Shown: positions 19,646 to 29,725 of the stretch, one piece after another
Numbering within the stretch: position 1 is the stretch's first letter
How the letters are laid out: every line of letters begins with the position of its first letter
Origin: Helicobacter colisuis
Lineage (GTDB): Bacteria > Campylobacterota > Campylobacteria > Campylobacterales > Helicobacteraceae
DNA length: 64,000 bases
Direction of reading: 5' to 3'
Assembly (NCBI RefSeq): GCF_023646285.1
Contig: NZ_JAMOKX010000001.1
Location: 310,001 to 374,000, forward strand
Position numbers and translations under genes: made by a program
Notes under the pieces: model-generated
Databases searched by the model: none
Told to the model about the DNA's origin: nothing
What the model saw: only the letters and a program-made list of their open reading frames with translations

Positions 19646-19682
19646 ATTTCTCAATAAAGAAACCAAAAACAAAGGATAAGCT

Positions 19683-20414
19683 ATGAAAACCACGCACTTT
19701 TTAAAAACTGCTTTCCCAAGTCTTGCTTTTATCTATGGACTGCTACTAAATGGTTGTGCCACCACAGAACCGCAAATCTCCTTTAAACCACCTGCTTATG
19801 TTGAAGAATTACCACCCAAAGAGGAAGAGGATAATTTCGGAAATCCAGGTAGTATTTTTGGACAGGGAGATAACTTACTTTTTTCTGATAGACGTGCAAT
19901 GCAGCTAAATGATCTTGTAACTGTTATCATCAATCAAACCGCCCAAGCAAGCTCAAGTGCCAATAAGAATCTGAATGAAAATTCAAGTGGAACTTTTGGC
20001 GCTCCAAGCCTTTCTTATGCGGGATCTAGCTCAAGCATCGGAAGCATTGTTAATGGAATCAACAATGCCACAGGTTTTGGAATTAACCTTGGGAACAACA
20101 CTTCTACTTATGCAGGAACAGGAACTCAAAACCGCCAAGAAACCTTTACCACAACTATTGCAGCAAGGATTATTAAAGTTTTACAAAATGGTAATTATTT
20201 TATTGAAGGTAGTCGCGAAGTGCTAATTAATGGCGAAAAACAAATTATCCATTTAAGTGGTGTTGTGCGCCCAACAGACATTGCAAGAAACAATACCATT
20301 GAATCTCAATATATCGCTGATGCAAAGATTATGTATGACACCCAAGGCGAGCTTAAGAAGAGCACAGAAAAAGGCTGGGGAACAAAACTTATTGAAAGTG
20401 TTTGGCCTTTTTAA
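19683..20414 (+). CDS. flgH: Flagellar L-ring protein FlgH
   Basis: FlgH forms the outer-membrane L-ring that bushes the flagellar rod. The 243-residue protein begins with a lipoprotein signal ending L-N-G-C (Cys at about residue 25), followed by a proline- and glutamate-rich stretch and the conserved S-I-F, L-F-S-D-R-R-A, N-D-L-V-T-V and G-N-Y-F-I-E-G segments. AAAGGATAAGCT precedes the ATG. It stands alone behind a sigma-54 promoter and is followed by a strong hairpin; flgI and other basal body genes are not in the window. Confidence 0.95.
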   Translation: MKTTHFLKTAFPSLAFIYGLLLNGCATTEPQISFKPPAYVEELPPKEEEDNFGNPGSIFGQGDNLLFSDRRAMQLNDLVTVIINQTAQASSSANKNLNENSSGTFGAPSLSYAGSSSSIGSIVNGINNATGFGINLGNNTSTYAGTGTQNRQETFTTTIAARIIKVLQNGNYFIEGSREVLINGEKQIIHLSGVVRPTDIARNNTIESQYIADAKIMYDTQGELKKSTEKGWGTKLIESVWPF

Positions 20415-20416
20415 TT

Positions 20417-20441
20417 CTTTTCCTAAATTTTTTAGGAAAAG
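20417..20441 (+). terminator. Terminator of flgH
   Basis: A perfect 10-base stem (CTTTTCCTAA / TTAGGAAAAG) with a five-base loop begins two bases after the flgH stop and is followed by TTTAA. Confidence 0.65.
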
Positions 20442-20526
20442 TTTAACTCCAAAGCTTCATATCTAAAAAATAAACTTTAAAATCCCTATTTAAAGCAAAA
20501 GAAACTAAGATTTTTTTAGCTTAAGC

Positions 20527-20532
20527 TATGAT
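20527..20532 (+). promoter_or_regulatory. -10 box of the thrC-led unit
   Basis: GCTATGATAAAAT gives TATGAT at 20527, 31 bases before the GTG start of thrC and after the flgH terminator. Confidence 0.45.
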
Positions 20533-20563
20533 AAAATACGACAATTTTTAATAAAGGACTTGC

Positions 20564-22024
20564 GTGCAACAACAATACTTCACAGGGACAAGGGGAGGGA
20601 ATTGCCCTTCTGTAACCTTTCAAGATGCTCTCTTAAACCCTAATGCTCCTTATGGCGGATTATACACTTTAAAAAACTTACCCACTTTTTCTAAGGAACA
20701 AATTCAATCTTTTACAAATTTAAATTATGCTTCTCTTACAAAAAATATTTTTAAAGCATTGGGATTAGGCATCAAAGATTCAATCCTTGAAAACGCCTTA
20801 AAGCTTTATGAAAATTTTGATAACCCAGAGATTCCTGCTCCACTTGAAAAAATCAATGAAACTCTCTATATTCAAAAGCTCTATTGTGGTCCAACAAGAG
20901 CTTTTAAGGATATGGCATTGCAGCCTTTTGGCTCAATTTTTAGTGATTTTATTAGCAATTCTTCCAAAGAATATCTTATTTTAACAGCGACAAGTGGAGA
21001 CACCGGTCCTGCTACTCTTCAAAGTTTTGCAAATAAGCCAAACATCAAAGTCGTTTGCATTTATCCAAAAGGTGGCACAAGCGATGTCCAACGCCTACAA
21101 ATGACAACCCTAGAAGCCAAAAATCTTAAAGTAATTGGAATTAATGGAAATTTTGATGATGCGCAAAATATGCTAAAAACTCTCTTAAAAGATGAAAATT
21201 TCAAAGCCACTTTAGAGCAAAAAAACATTTCTCTAAGTGCTGCAAATTCTGTCAATTTTGGGAGAATCGCATTTCAGATTCTTTATCATATTTATTCTAG
21301 TTTGCAAGTTTATAAACTAACCAAAAAACCTATTAATATCATTGTCCCTAGCGGGAATTTTGGAAATGCGCTTGGTGCATTTTATGCAAAAATAATGGGC
21401 TTCCCTATCCAAAAAATTTGGATTGCCTCAAATTCTAATAATATCCTTACAGAATTTATCCAAACAGGAACTTATGATATTTCTCACAAATCTTTGCAAA
21501 AAACCTATTCTCCTGCAATGGATATTCTAAAAAGTTCCAATATTGAACGAGTGTTATTTGCGCTCTTTGGGGAAAATCGCACAAGAGAGCTAATGGAAAA
21601 TCTTGAAAAAAATAAAAAATATTCTCTTGAAAAATCCGAACTTCAAATGATTAAGCAATATTTTGAAGCTACTTTTTGTGATGATTCTTATTGCCTTGAA
21701 ACGCTTAAAAAATACGCTACTATGGGGATTATTATTGATCCACACACTGCTTGTGGTATTAAGGCTTACGAACAAATCCAAAGCCTTGATTCTAGTATTC
21801 CTTGCATACTTTGCTCCACTGCAGAATGGACTAAATTCGCACCAACTCTCACAAAGGCCTTAGAAATGGGAGATTTAAGCGATGAAGAAGCGTTACATGC
21901 TCTTGCAAAAAAATTCTCCATTACCATTCCAGAACAAATTTTGGAACTCTTTGCTAAAAATGAAATTCACACACAAGTTGTAGATAAAGACTTACTCCCA
22001 CAGACTATTTTACAATGGCTATAA
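20564..22024 (+). CDS. thrC: Threonine synthase
   Basis: ThrC converts O-phosphohomoserine to threonine with PLP. The 486-residue length is that of the longer bacterial/fungal class. F-T-G-T-R-G-G near the N-terminus and the PLP lysine in P-T-R-A-F-K-D-M-A (about residue 112) are present, as is [10 protein letters not shown]. The start is GTG with AAAGGACTTGC before it. glyQ begins 11 bases downstream. Confidence 0.95.
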   Translation: MQQQYFTGTRGGNCPSVTFQDALLNPNAPYGGLYTLKNLPTFSKEQIQSFTNLNYASLTKNIFKALGLGIKDSILENALKLYENFDNPEIPAPLEKINETLYIQKLYCGPTRAFKDMALQPFGSIFSDFISNSSKEYLILTATSGDTGPATLQSFANKPNIKVVCIYPKGGTSDVQRLQMTTLEAKNLKVIGINGNFDDAQNMLKTLLKDENFKATLEQKNISLSAANSVNFGRIAFQILYHIYSSLQVYKLTKKPINIIVPSGNFGNALGAFYAKIMGFPIQKIWIASNSNNILTEFIQTGTYDISHKSLQKTYSPAMDILKSSNIERVLFALFGENRTRELMENLEKNKKYSLEKSELQMIKQYFEATFCDDSYCLETLKKYATMGIIIDPHTACGIKAYEQIQSLDSSIPCILCSTAEWTKFAPTLTKALEMGDLSDEEALHALAKKFSITIPEQILELFAKNEIHTQVVDKDLLPQTILQWL

Positions 22025-22035
22025 GAAGGATTAAT

Positions 22036-22923
22036 ATGCTATATTTTTCAGAACTTTTATTAAAACTCCAGCAATTTTGGCAAGAACAAGGTTGCTTAAT
22101 CATTCAACCCTATGATATTCCAGCAGGTGCTGGGACTTTTCACCCCGCAACTTTACTTAGAAGTCTTGATTCTAAGCCTTGGAGTGTTGCTTATGTTGCC
22201 CCCTCTCGTCGCCCAACAGATGGGCGTTATGGAGAGAATCCTAATCGCTTGGGCAGTTATTATCAATTTCAAGTTTTAATCAAGCCAAATCCCGATAATA
22301 TCCAAGAACTCTATCTTAAAAGCCTTGAATTCTTAGGGCTTAATCTCAAAGATCACGATGTGCGTTTTATTGAAGACAATTGGGAATCACCAACACTCGG
22401 TGCTTGGGGGCTTGGCTGGGAAGTATGGCTTGATGGAATGGAAGTTACACAATTTACCTATTTCCAACAAGTTGGAGGAATCCCTTGCGAACCTGTAGCA
22501 GTAGAAATTACTTATGGGACAGAGCGCCTTGCAATGTATTTACAAGGCGTTGAAAATATTTTTGATATTGCTTGGAATGAACATTATACTTATGCAGATG
22601 TTCATTTAGGAGGGGAATATGAATTCTCAAAATATAATTTTGAAGTAGCTGATACCAAAATGCTTTTTGAATTTTTTGCCAAAATGCAAGAAGAAGGTAG
22701 AAAAGCTCTAGAAGCAGGACTTCCTTTACCTGCTTATGATTGTGCTATGTTGGCTAGCCATCTTTTTAATGTCCTTGATGCTAGAAAAGCTATTTCAGCT
22801 ACTGAACGCCAAAACTATATCTTAAAAATTCGCGATCTCTCAAAAGCTTGTGCAATACTTTACAAAGAGCAAGAACCAATGCGTATGGAGCGATTAGAAA
22901 ATGCCAAAAAAACAAAAAAATAA
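22036..22923 (+). CDS. glyQ: Glycyl-tRNA synthetase alpha subunit
   Basis: Catalytic subunit of the heterotetrameric bacterial glycyl-tRNA synthetase; about 295 residues. Typical segments are visible: W-Q-E-Q-G-C at the start, [23 protein letters not shown] and [22 protein letters not shown] places the start at 22036, a little downstream of the first in-frame ATG at 22015, which would overlap thrC. The beta subunit gene (glyS) is not adjacent, which is usual in Helicobacter. Confidence 0.96.
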   Translation: MLYFSELLLKLQQFWQEQGCLIIQPYDIPAGAGTFHPATLLRSLDSKPWSVAYVAPSRRPTDGRYGENPNRLGSYYQFQVLIKPNPDNIQELYLKSLEFLGLNLKDHDVRFIEDNWESPTLGAWGLGWEVWLDGMEVTQFTYFQQVGGIPCEPVAVEITYGTERLAMYLQGVENIFDIAWNEHYTYADVHLGGEYEFSKYNFEVADTKMLFEFFAKMQEEGRKALEAGLPLPAYDCAMLASHLFNVLDARKAISATERQNYILKIRDLSKACAILYKEQEPMRMERLENAKKTKK

Positions 22924-23647
22924 CATTTCTCATCTTCTAGATATTTTAGATTCACTAAGCCCTTTTTCTTTGCAAGAATCCTGGGATAATTCAGGATTGA
23001 TTCTAGGAAGCAAAGATGGAAACTTTAAACAAATTTATGTTGCACTAGAAGTTACTCAAGAGCTTTTAGAACAAATAAAAGCAGATTCATTACTTATCAC
23101 ACATCATCCCTTAATTTTCTCTCCACTAAAGCAGCTTATTAGCGAATCTTATCCTTCCTCTTTGCTTTGCTTGGCTATTCAAAAAAATATTCAACTCATT
23201 GCAATGCATACTAATTTTGACAAAACACATTTTGGTAAATATATCACAAAAGAAATTCTAGGAATCAAAAATTTTTCACAAGAGGAATTTTTAGTGCAAT
23301 TTCAATGGGATAGCGATTTTCATTCACTCTGTGCCTTAATCAAAGAAAAATTCAAACTCCAAACCTTAAAAATTACCCAAACCACAAACCCACAATGCAA
23401 GAATATTGCACTTATTACAGGAAGCGGGGGAAGTTTTATAAGCAAACTAAATCACATTGATTGCTTTATTACAGGAGATATTAAATACCACGAAGCCATG
23501 GAGGGAATGCAAAAAAATATCCACCTTATTGATTGTGGTCATTATGAATTAGAACGCTATTTTGGGGAAATTCTTTCATCACTTTTGACAAATCTCGGCT
23601 ATAAAGCTATAATTTTAGACTCAAAAAATCCTTTTAGCTACATTTAA
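22901..23647 (+). CDS. Nif3-like dinuclear metal centre protein
   Basis: A 248-residue member of the Nif3/YbgI (DUF34) family. It shows W-D-N-S-G-L, the metal-binding T-H-H-P-L-I-F, M-H-T-N-F-D and the C-terminal C-G-H-Y-E-L-E that together hold two metal ions in a toroidal hexamer. Database labels such as GTP cyclohydrolase I type 2 are not well supported. It overlaps glyQ by 23 bases. The order glyQ, Nif3-like, zinc-ribbon protein, waaA is the same in H. pylori as I recall it (HP0960 to HP0957). Confidence 0.88.
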   Translation: MPKKQKNNISHLLDILDSLSPFSLQESWDNSGLILGSKDGNFKQIYVALEVTQELLEQIKADSLLITHHPLIFSPLKQLISESYPSSLLCLAIQKNIQLIAMHTNFDKTHFGKYITKEILGIKNFSQEEFLVQFQWDSDFHSLCALIKEKFKLQTLKITQTTNPQCKNIALITGSGGSFISKLNHIDCFITGDIKYHEAMEGMQKNIHLIDCGHYELERYFGEILSSLLTNLGYKAIILDSKNPFSYI

Positions 23648-23673
23648 AGGTCATTTTAAAATCGGAGTAATTT

Positions 23674-24387
23674 ATGAATAAACACCTAACTCAGCTCATA
23701 GAAATTGCAAATCTTGATAAAGAAATCGATTCTTTTGAGCCACGAATCAAAGAAGCCAACAAGGAATTAAATCAGCTTTTATCTGAACAAAATACGCTAC
23801 AAACTCAAGTAGATGAGATAAAAAATACCGCAAAAGACATTTCTCTCTCTATTCAAAAAAATGAGAATCACCTAGAAGATCTCTCTTTGAAGCTTGAAGA
23901 AATTGCCAAGAAAACCAAAATCATAAAAACCGAAAAAGAAAGCAAAGCCTTAAGTCTTGAAGAAGAGCTTGCAAAAGAGCAAATCACTTTTGCTAATGAG
24001 GAAATCGCGCGTCTAAACACTCTTTTGGAAACTAAAAATAGCAATATCAAAGAATTGCAAGACAAGATTAGCGCACTTCAAGAATCCCAAAAAGAAATTG
24101 AAAAAAAAGTTGAAACAGAAATTCAAAAAATCAAAAAAGAGCAACAAGAAGTTTTTAACAAAAAAGAAACCCTAATTAAAATTATGGATCAAAAAATTAT
24201 TTCTTTTTATGAAAAAATCCGTAAATGGGCAAAAAATACAAGCGTAGTGCCTATTACTAGACAAGCTTGTGGGGGCTGTTTTATTCGCATTAATGATAAA
24301 ATTTACTCTGATGTTATCCGCTCTGATGATATTATCACTTGCCCACATTGTGGAAGAATCCTTTACAATCAAGAAGAAAATGCTTAA
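23674..24387 (+). CDS. flgZ: Coiled-coil zinc-ribbon protein, FlgZ/HP0958 type
   Basis: A 237-residue protein that is almost entirely coiled coil (about residues 15-180, heptads rich in L, I, K, E) and ends in a four-cysteine zinc ribbon (C-G-G-C and C-P-H-C). This is the structure of H. pylori HP0958, which binds sigma-54 (RpoN), protects it from turnover and also affects flaA mRNA; it is needed for motility there. The neighbours Nif3-like and waaA are those of HP0958. The assignment fits the RpoN promoter found before flgH in this window. Confidence 0.87.
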   Translation: MNKHLTQLIEIANLDKEIDSFEPRIKEANKELNQLLSEQNTLQTQVDEIKNTAKDISLSIQKNENHLEDLSLKLEEIAKKTKIIKTEKESKALSLEEELAKEQITFANEEIARLNTLLETKNSNIKELQDKISALQESQKEIEKKVETEIQKIKKEQQEVFNKKETLIKIMDQKIISFYEKIRKWAKNTSVVPITRQACGGCFIRINDKIYSDVIRSDDIITCPHCGRILYNQEENA

Positions 24388-24392
24388 ATCTT

Positions 24393-25619
24393 ATGGGCTT
24401 GTTTGTAAGTTTTTACTATCTACTCCTTTGTGTGGCGCATATTTGCGCCTTGCCTCTTTTATTTATTTTAAGTTTTAAATCTAAATACACTACTTCTATT
24501 AAAAGGCGATTTTTTCTTCCGCAATTTATTGAGAGTAAAATGCAAATCCATTGGCTTCATGCTTGTTCATATGGCGAAGTTAAATCTCTGCAAGGTATCA
24601 TCACAAACCTAAGCCCACTTTTAAAACCCAACGAACAGATTCTTTTAACCACCACCACACAAACAGGCTACAACTTAGCTAAACAGCTTTTTCCAAATGT
24701 ATTTGTTTGCTTTTTACCTTTTGAAACTTTTATCCCCTTTTGGATTAAGAATCTCAAAATCAAAAGTCTCACTTTAATAGAAGCTGAACTTTGGCTTATG
24801 CCACTTTTTTATGCCAAAAACAAAAATGCTTCCACTCTTTTAATTAATGCTCGAATCTCATCAAATTCATACAATAGATATCATAGGCTAACTTTTTTTT
24901 ATAGCAGACTTTTTACTCTTATTGATAATATTTTTTGTCAAGAAAAAAAAGACAAGCATTACCTACAAACCCTAGGAGCAAGAAATATCAAGGTGTTTGG
25001 CAATCTCAAACTTGCAGAAATTCCACAAATCACACAACACTACCAAAAACCAAGCCAAGAGCTATGGCTGATTGCTAGCACGCACGAAAAAAACTCCAAG
25101 CAAGAGGAAATTCTCATTCTCAAAGAGATTTTGAAGATTCTCCCAAAAGATTCACCCAACAACCCTAGAATCCTATTTGCTCCTCGTCATCCAGAGCGCT
25201 TCACGCAACTAATAAAAACACTCAACGCCCTTCTTAAACAAAATCATCGCCCAAGCCTAAGTGTTGCTTCCCAAAATGGAATCCAAGTTAGCATTAATGC
25301 ACCCTTTGGATTTATTGACACTTTAGGAGAGTTAAACAATCTCTACCCTATTGCCTCACTAGTGGTTTTAGGTGGGAGCTTTTTGCCAAATATTGGAGGA
25401 CACAATCCAATAGAACCAGCATTTTTTAGAACCAAACTCATTAGCGGTCCCTATATTTATAATCAAAAAAGTCTTTTTAAATCACTCCAAAATTACACTT
25501 TAACCGATTTAGAAAATCTTCATAAAATACTGACTAAATCCGATTTACTTCTCCCATGCAAAATCACAAAAAAACTAGATATATCCAAAATCATTAATAC
25601 TATAAGGAATGAAAAATGA
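24393..25619 (+). CDS. waaA: 3-deoxy-D-manno-octulosonic acid transferase (Kdo transferase)
   Basis: WaaA transfers Kdo from CMP-Kdo to lipid A precursor at the inner membrane. The protein is about 408 residues: an N-terminal hydrophobic anchor (residues 1-25), then a GT-B fold with W-L-H-A-C-S-Y-G-E-V, T-T-T-T-Q-T-G and, near the end, G-G-S-F-L-P-N-I-G-G-H-N-P-I-E-P-A. The glycine-to-cysteine change in the canonical H-A-x-S-x-G-E motif is tolerated in the family. ATG at 24393 is 5 bases after the flgZ stop. It overlaps the pseudouridine synthase gene by 4 bases. CMP-Kdo comes from kdsB at 2689-3429. Confidence 0.94.
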   Translation: MGLFVSFYYLLLCVAHICALPLLFILSFKSKYTTSIKRRFFLPQFIESKMQIHWLHACSYGEVKSLQGIITNLSPLLKPNEQILLTTTTQTGYNLAKQLFPNVFVCFLPFETFIPFWIKNLKIKSLTLIEAELWLMPLFYAKNKNASTLLINARISSNSYNRYHRLTFFYSRLFTLIDNIFCQEKKDKHYLQTLGARNIKVFGNLKLAEIPQITQHYQKPSQELWLIASTHEKNSKQEEILILKEILKILPKDSPNNPRILFAPRHPERFTQLIKTLNALLKQNHRPSLSVASQNGIQVSINAPFGFIDTLGELNNLYPIASLVVLGGSFLPNIGGHNPIEPAFFRTKLISGPYIYNQKSLFKSLQNYTLTDLENLHKILTKSDLLLPCKITKKLDISKIINTIRNEK

Positions 25620-26413
25620 AACCAAAACAAACTAAGAATTCAGCCCAAAAGAATCAATCCATTCCTGCAAAGATTCCAAGCAATGCACAAAAGGCTTACA
25701 AGCTTTTAAGCGCGCAAGAGGGAATCTCTCATAATGAAGCAAAAAATCTTATTGATAGGGGGCTAGTTACCATTCAAGGAAAGAAACTCAAAATTGCTCG
25801 TGCTTTGCTTAGCCCAAATACGCATTTTAAAGTTCAACAACTTCCGCCTATTAAAATAATTTTTCAAGACCAAAATATTCTTGCCCTCTCCAAACCAGCT
25901 TTTTTAACTTCAGAAGAAATTGCTAAACTCTATCCACAATGGGCATTACTTCATCGACTAGACAAAGAGACAAGCGGGATTTTGTTGTTTATCAAAGAAA
26001 ATAGCCCCTTTCATCTTAAAGCAAAGGAAGAATTCAAAAAGGAACAAGTCTTTAAACAATATGTCGCTATTGTAGAGGGTATCATTGAAGAAGAACAAGA
26101 AATTACTGAGCCCCTTATTATTCAAAAAGGGCATTTTGCTAAAGTCATCGTGGCAAAGAAAAATGGAATCAAAGCTTACACAAAAATCACTCCCATAGAA
26201 ATTGAGGGCAAAAAAACCAAGCTAGAGATTTTAATCAAAACAGGGAGAACCCACCAAATAAGAGCACACTTAGCTCATATTAAACACCCCATTATCGGCG
26301 ATACCTTTTATGGAGGAAAACCCGCTAATCGAATCTTGCTACATGCACAAAAAATTGCATTGCTAGATTATAGCTTTGAAGATTCTCCACCAAAAGAGTT
26401 TCTTTTGGGATAA
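25616..26413 (+). CDS. RluA-family RNA pseudouridine synthase
   Basis: A 265-residue enzyme with an N-terminal S4-like RNA-binding region (about residues 20-75) and the RluA catalytic domain: H-R-L-D-K-E-T-S-G-I-L with the catalytic Asp at about residue 121, and G-R-T-H-Q-I-R-A-H-L-A-H near residue 215. It isomerises uridines in rRNA or tRNA; the exact site cannot be read from the sequence. The ATG overlaps the waaA stop (ATGA). Confidence 0.9.
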   Translation: MKPKQTKNSAQKNQSIPAKIPSNAQKAYKLLSAQEGISHNEAKNLIDRGLVTIQGKKLKIARALLSPNTHFKVQQLPPIKIIFQDQNILALSKPAFLTSEEIAKLYPQWALLHRLDKETSGILLFIKENSPFHLKAKEEFKKEQVFKQYVAIVEGIIEEEQEITEPLIIQKGHFAKVIVAKKNGIKAYTKITPIEIEGKKTKLEILIKTGRTHQIRAHLAHIKHPIIGDTFYGGKPANRILLHAQKIALLDYSFEDSPPKEFLLG

Positions 26414-26480
26414 AATAAAAGAATTTTAAGTAACATTTTGATATATTCCAGCGCTTATTTTTATATTGGAGCTTATACGA

Positions 26481-27398
26481 ATGAATGAAGCAAAATCAAT
26501 TTGGATGGATGGCAAACTCGTGCCATGGAAAGATGCAAAAATCCATGTTTTAACTCACACTTTACACTATGGGAATGCAGTATTTGAAGGAACAAGAGCC
26601 TATAAAACCGACAAGGGAATGGCTATTTTCAAACTAAAAGAACATACCAAGCGACTTTTAAATTCTGCAAAAATTGTCGCAATTAATTCCCCCTACACTC
26701 AAGAAGAATTAGAAAAAGCACAAATTGAAATCATCAAAGATAATCATTTTACAAATAATGCCTACATTCGACCTTTAATTTATCTAGGTTATGGAGCCAT
26801 GGGAGTTTATCACAAAAACTCTCCAGTGCAAGTTGCTATTGCCGCTTGGGAATGGGGCGCTTATCTTGGTGATGAAGGATTAGAAAAGGGTATCCGCGTA
26901 AAGACTTCATCACTCACTAGAAATTCTACAAAATCCCTTTTTGGAAAAGCAAAAGCAGCTGGAAATTACCTTAACTCACAAATGGCAAAATTTGAGGCTA
27001 TTGAATGTGGCTATGAAGAAGCCTTATTGCTTGATGATTTAGGAATGATAGCAGAAGGTAGCGGAGAGTGCTTTTTTATCGTTAGAGAAGGTAAGCTCAT
27101 CACTCCACCTAATGATTCTTCTTTAGAATCCATTACGCAAGATTCAGTTATTACACTCGCCAAAGATTTAGGATTAGAAGTCATAAGACGCAATATCACA
27201 CGCGATGAAGCTTATATTGCCGATGAAGCGTTTTTCACAGGAACCGCAGCAGAAATAACTCCAATTCGCGAGCTTGATTCTCGCATCATTGGCAATGGGC
27301 AAAGAGGAGAAATCACTCATAAACTCCAAAATGCTTTCTTTGATATTGTTTATGGACGCAATCCAAAATATAGCCACTGGCTAACTTACATTTCATAA
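26481..27398 (+). CDS. ilvE: Branched-chain amino acid aminotransferase
   Basis: IlvE carries out the last step of leucine, isoleucine and valine synthesis. The protein is about 305 residues of fold-type IV PLP enzyme with H-Y-G-N-A-V-F-E-G-T-R-A-Y near the start, the PLP lysine region K-A-A-G-N-Y-L-N-S-Q-M-A-K and E-G-S-G-E-C-F-F. GGAG nine bases ahead supports the ATG at 26481 rather than the TTG at 26466. It begins 67 bases after the previous gene, with a TATATT-like -10 near 26441, so it may have its own promoter. Confidence 0.95.
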   Translation: MNEAKSIWMDGKLVPWKDAKIHVLTHTLHYGNAVFEGTRAYKTDKGMAIFKLKEHTKRLLNSAKIVAINSPYTQEELEKAQIEIIKDNHFTNNAYIRPLIYLGYGAMGVYHKNSPVQVAIAAWEWGAYLGDEGLEKGIRVKTSSLTRNSTKSLFGKAKAAGNYLNSQMAKFEAIECGYEEALLLDDLGMIAEGSGECFFIVREGKLITPPNDSSLESITQDSVITLAKDLGLEVIRRNITRDEAYIADEAFFTGTAAEITPIRELDSRIIGNGQRGEITHKLQNAFFDIVYGRNPKYSHWLTYIS

Positions 27399-27407
27399 AG
27401 GTTATTT

Positions 27408-28493
27408 ATGCCCATTGATTTAAATGAACATTTAAGACAGAAAAATAAAAACTATAAATCTCAAAATGACAATAATAATGGTGGTAATGGAGATAATGGA
27501 AACAATCGTAACAGAGGTTTTCAAAACTATCCTAAAATGCCCTCTTTTAACATACCAAATGGCAAAAAAATGGCAACACTTTATGTAATTATCATTCTTG
27601 TTGCACTTTTATTTTTACTTAAACCCTTTACTATTATCAACAGCGGTGAAGTGGGAGTAAAAATCACCACAGGGGAATTTGATCCTACACCTTTGCAACC
27701 TGGAATCCACTTCTTTATCCCCGGAATCCAAAAGATTATCCCTGTAAATACTAAAGTGAGAATTGCGGAATTTACAAGCGCTGAAGCAAAGAATTTCCGC
27801 AATATTGATGAAGGTAGCATTAGAGACAAAGCCATTAGTGTGCTTGATTCAAGAGGCTTATCTGTCTCTGTGGAATTAGCTGTTCAATACCGCTTAGATC
27901 CATTGGGAGTTCCTCAAACCATCGCTACTTGGGGACAAAATTGGGAAGAGAGAATCATTATCCCCGTTATCCGAGAAATTGTCCGCAATGTCGTAGGAAG
28001 TTTTCCAGCTGAAGAATTACCAACTAAACGCAACGAAATTGCCACACTGATTGATCAAAGATTCCGCGATAACATTAATGGTTTAGAAAATCGCCCCGTG
28101 CAATTAGAATCAATCCAGCTTACAGAGATTGTTTTGCCTATTGCCATTAAAGAGCAAATTGAGCGTGTGCAAGTTGCTAGACAAGAAGCAGAAAGAGCAA
28201 GATATGAAGTAGAACGAGCTAAACAAGAAGCAGAAAAACAAGCTGCTTTAGCCAAAGGTGCTGCTGATGCAACAATCATTCAAGCAGATGCTCAAGCTAA
28301 GGCTAACAGAATTATTAGTCAAAGCTTAAGTAATCCACTTTTGCAACTCCGTCAAATTGAAGTGCAAGGGAAGTTTAATGAAGCACTCCAAAATAATCGT
28401 GATGCAAAAATTTTCTTAACTCCAGGTGGATCTACTCCAAATATTTGGCTTGATTCCAAAGACACGCAAAGATCAAGTGCAGTAGGACAATAA
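27408..28493 (+). CDS. SPFH/prohibitin-family membrane protein (HflK-like)
   Basis: A 361-residue protein with an Asn/Gly-rich cytoplasmic start (about residues 18-38), one membrane helix (about 55-75), an SPFH/Band 7 domain starting I-N-S-G-E-V-G-V-K, and a helical Ala/Glu/Arg-rich C-terminal region (E-A-E-R-A-R-Y-E-V-E-R-A-K-Q-E-A-E). Prohibitin-type proteins assemble large membrane rings and often control FtsH; here no hflC or ftsH is adjacent. The hisIE start directly follows its stop. Confidence 0.87.
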   Translation: MPIDLNEHLRQKNKNYKSQNDNNNGGNGDNGNNRNRGFQNYPKMPSFNIPNGKKMATLYVIIILVALLFLLKPFTIINSGEVGVKITTGEFDPTPLQPGIHFFIPGIQKIIPVNTKVRIAEFTSAEAKNFRNIDEGSIRDKAISVLDSRGLSVSVELAVQYRLDPLGVPQTIATWGQNWEERIIIPVIREIVRNVVGSFPAEELPTKRNEIATLIDQRFRDNINGLENRPVQLESIQLTEIVLPIAIKEQIERVQVARQEAERARYEVERAKQEAEKQAALAKGAADATIIQADAQAKANRIISQSLSNPLLQLRQIEVQGKFNEALQNNRDAKIFLTPGGSTPNIWLDSKDTQRSSAVGQ

Positions 28494-29183
28494 GTGAATA
28501 TTTTAGAAACTATTGCTTGGGATAAACTCCAAAATGGACTTATTCCTGCTATCACTCAAGATTACCTAACCAATGAAGTTCTAATGCTTGCTTTTATGAA
28601 TAAGGAAGCATTAGAACTTAGTTTGCAAAGTGGCTACGCTCATTATTTTTCACGCACAAAAAATCGTCTTTGGAAAAAAGGCGAACAAAGTGGTCATACA
28701 CAAGAGATTATTGAATGCTATCTTGATTGCGACAAAGATACTTTGCTACTTAAAGTTAAACAAGAGGGGGTTGCTTGCCACACAGGTAATCAAACTTGTT
28801 TTTTTAATCAAATCTCCTTAGATACAATCACGCAAAAATCCCAAAACACTATTGACACCTCCAAGCTTTATGGTGCTGTGGATACACTCTATCATACCTT
28901 ACTAGAGCGTAAAAACGCTAATCCAAACACTTCTTACACAGCTTCACTATTTCACAAAGGTGAAAACACCATTGCCAAAAAAATAGTTGAAGAGGCAGCT
29001 GAATTAGGATTTGCTATCAAAGATAAAGAATCTAAGGATATTATTTATGAGGCTGCAGATTTACTCTATCATTCTCTTGTCGGATTAGCTTATAGAGATT
29101 TAAGCCCTGATTTAGTTAAGCAAGAGATTATCCGGCGTTTTGGGCTTAGTGGAATTGAAGAGAAAAACTCTAGAGAGAAATAA
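28494..29183 (+). CDS. hisI: Bifunctional phosphoribosyl-AMP cyclohydrolase/phosphoribosyl-ATP pyrophosphatase
   Basis: HisIE carries out the second and third steps of histidine synthesis. The fusion is clear in 229 residues: a HisI domain (about 1-115) with L-M-L-A-F-M-N, Y-F-S-R-T-K-N-R-L-W-K-K-G-E-Q-S-G-H and C-H-T-G-N-Q-T-C, then a HisE domain (about 125-220) with H-K-G-E-N-T-I-A-K-K-I-V-E-E-A-A-E-L. The start is GTG directly after the previous stop. Other his genes are not in the window. H. pylori lacks this pathway, which helps to exclude it. Confidence 0.96.
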   Translation: MNILETIAWDKLQNGLIPAITQDYLTNEVLMLAFMNKEALELSLQSGYAHYFSRTKNRLWKKGEQSGHTQEIIECYLDCDKDTLLLKVKQEGVACHTGNQTCFFNQISLDTITQKSQNTIDTSKLYGAVDTLYHTLLERKNANPNTSYTASLFHKGENTIAKKIVEEAAELGFAIKDKESKDIIYEAADLLYHSLVGLAYRDLSPDLVKQEIIRRFGLSGIEEKNSREK

Positions 29184-29725
29184 TGCCACAAAGACTTGAA
29201 TCTTTTCTTTCACTTTTAACACAATTTACGCGATATTTTTCTTTATATGATTATTTGATTCTCGCATCGCTTTTTTTAACCATTTTACTTTTCTTTCTTT
29301 TAAGCATTATAATTTCATCAAATATTATTAGGCGCATTTTAGTGCTTTTTGTAAGTGCTATTTTATTTTTAACTTCTCCTTTTGTTTATCAGCATATTAT
29401 GCAAAATTATCTCAAAAAAACAGAATCGACTTTCTCTTATAACAATAAACTCCAATATGATGACATCTATTATATCAAAGGTGTAGTCAAAAATATCGGT
29501 TATCTTGATTTAAGGGGTTGCGTATTAACAGCAAACTTTATACCCAAAAACTCCAATCAATTCCAGCAAATCAAATACAAACTAAATCCCATTTTTCTCT
29601 ACAAAAAAACTTACAAAAAACCCTTAAAAAAACAAGAATCTTTTGAATTTGAAGCATTATTTGAAGCTCCAAAATCCCTTATTCATTCTAATTATAAACT
29701 CCAAACTCAAGTGGATTGCTATTAA
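29183..29725 (+). CDS. DUF2393 family membrane protein
   Basis: A 180-residue protein with two N-terminal membrane helices (about residues 25-48 and 52-72) and a soluble domain of about 100 residues, probably periplasmic, with a beta-rich pattern (D-I-Y-Y-I-K-G-V-V-K-N-I-G, L-D-L-R-G-C). I recognise it as the Campylobacterota DUF2393 family; its function is unknown. The ATG shares one base with the hisIE stop (TAATG), and its own stop shares one base with pdxA, so it is tightly coupled on both sides. Confidence 0.72.
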   Translation: MPQRLESFLSLLTQFTRYFSLYDYLILASLFLTILLFFLLSIIISSNIIRRILVLFVSAILFLTSPFVYQHIMQNYLKKTESTFSYNNKLQYDDIYYIKGVVKNIGYLDLRGCVLTANFIPKNSNQFQQIKYKLNPIFLYKKTYKKPLKKQESFEFEALFEAPKSLIHSNYKLQTQVDCY

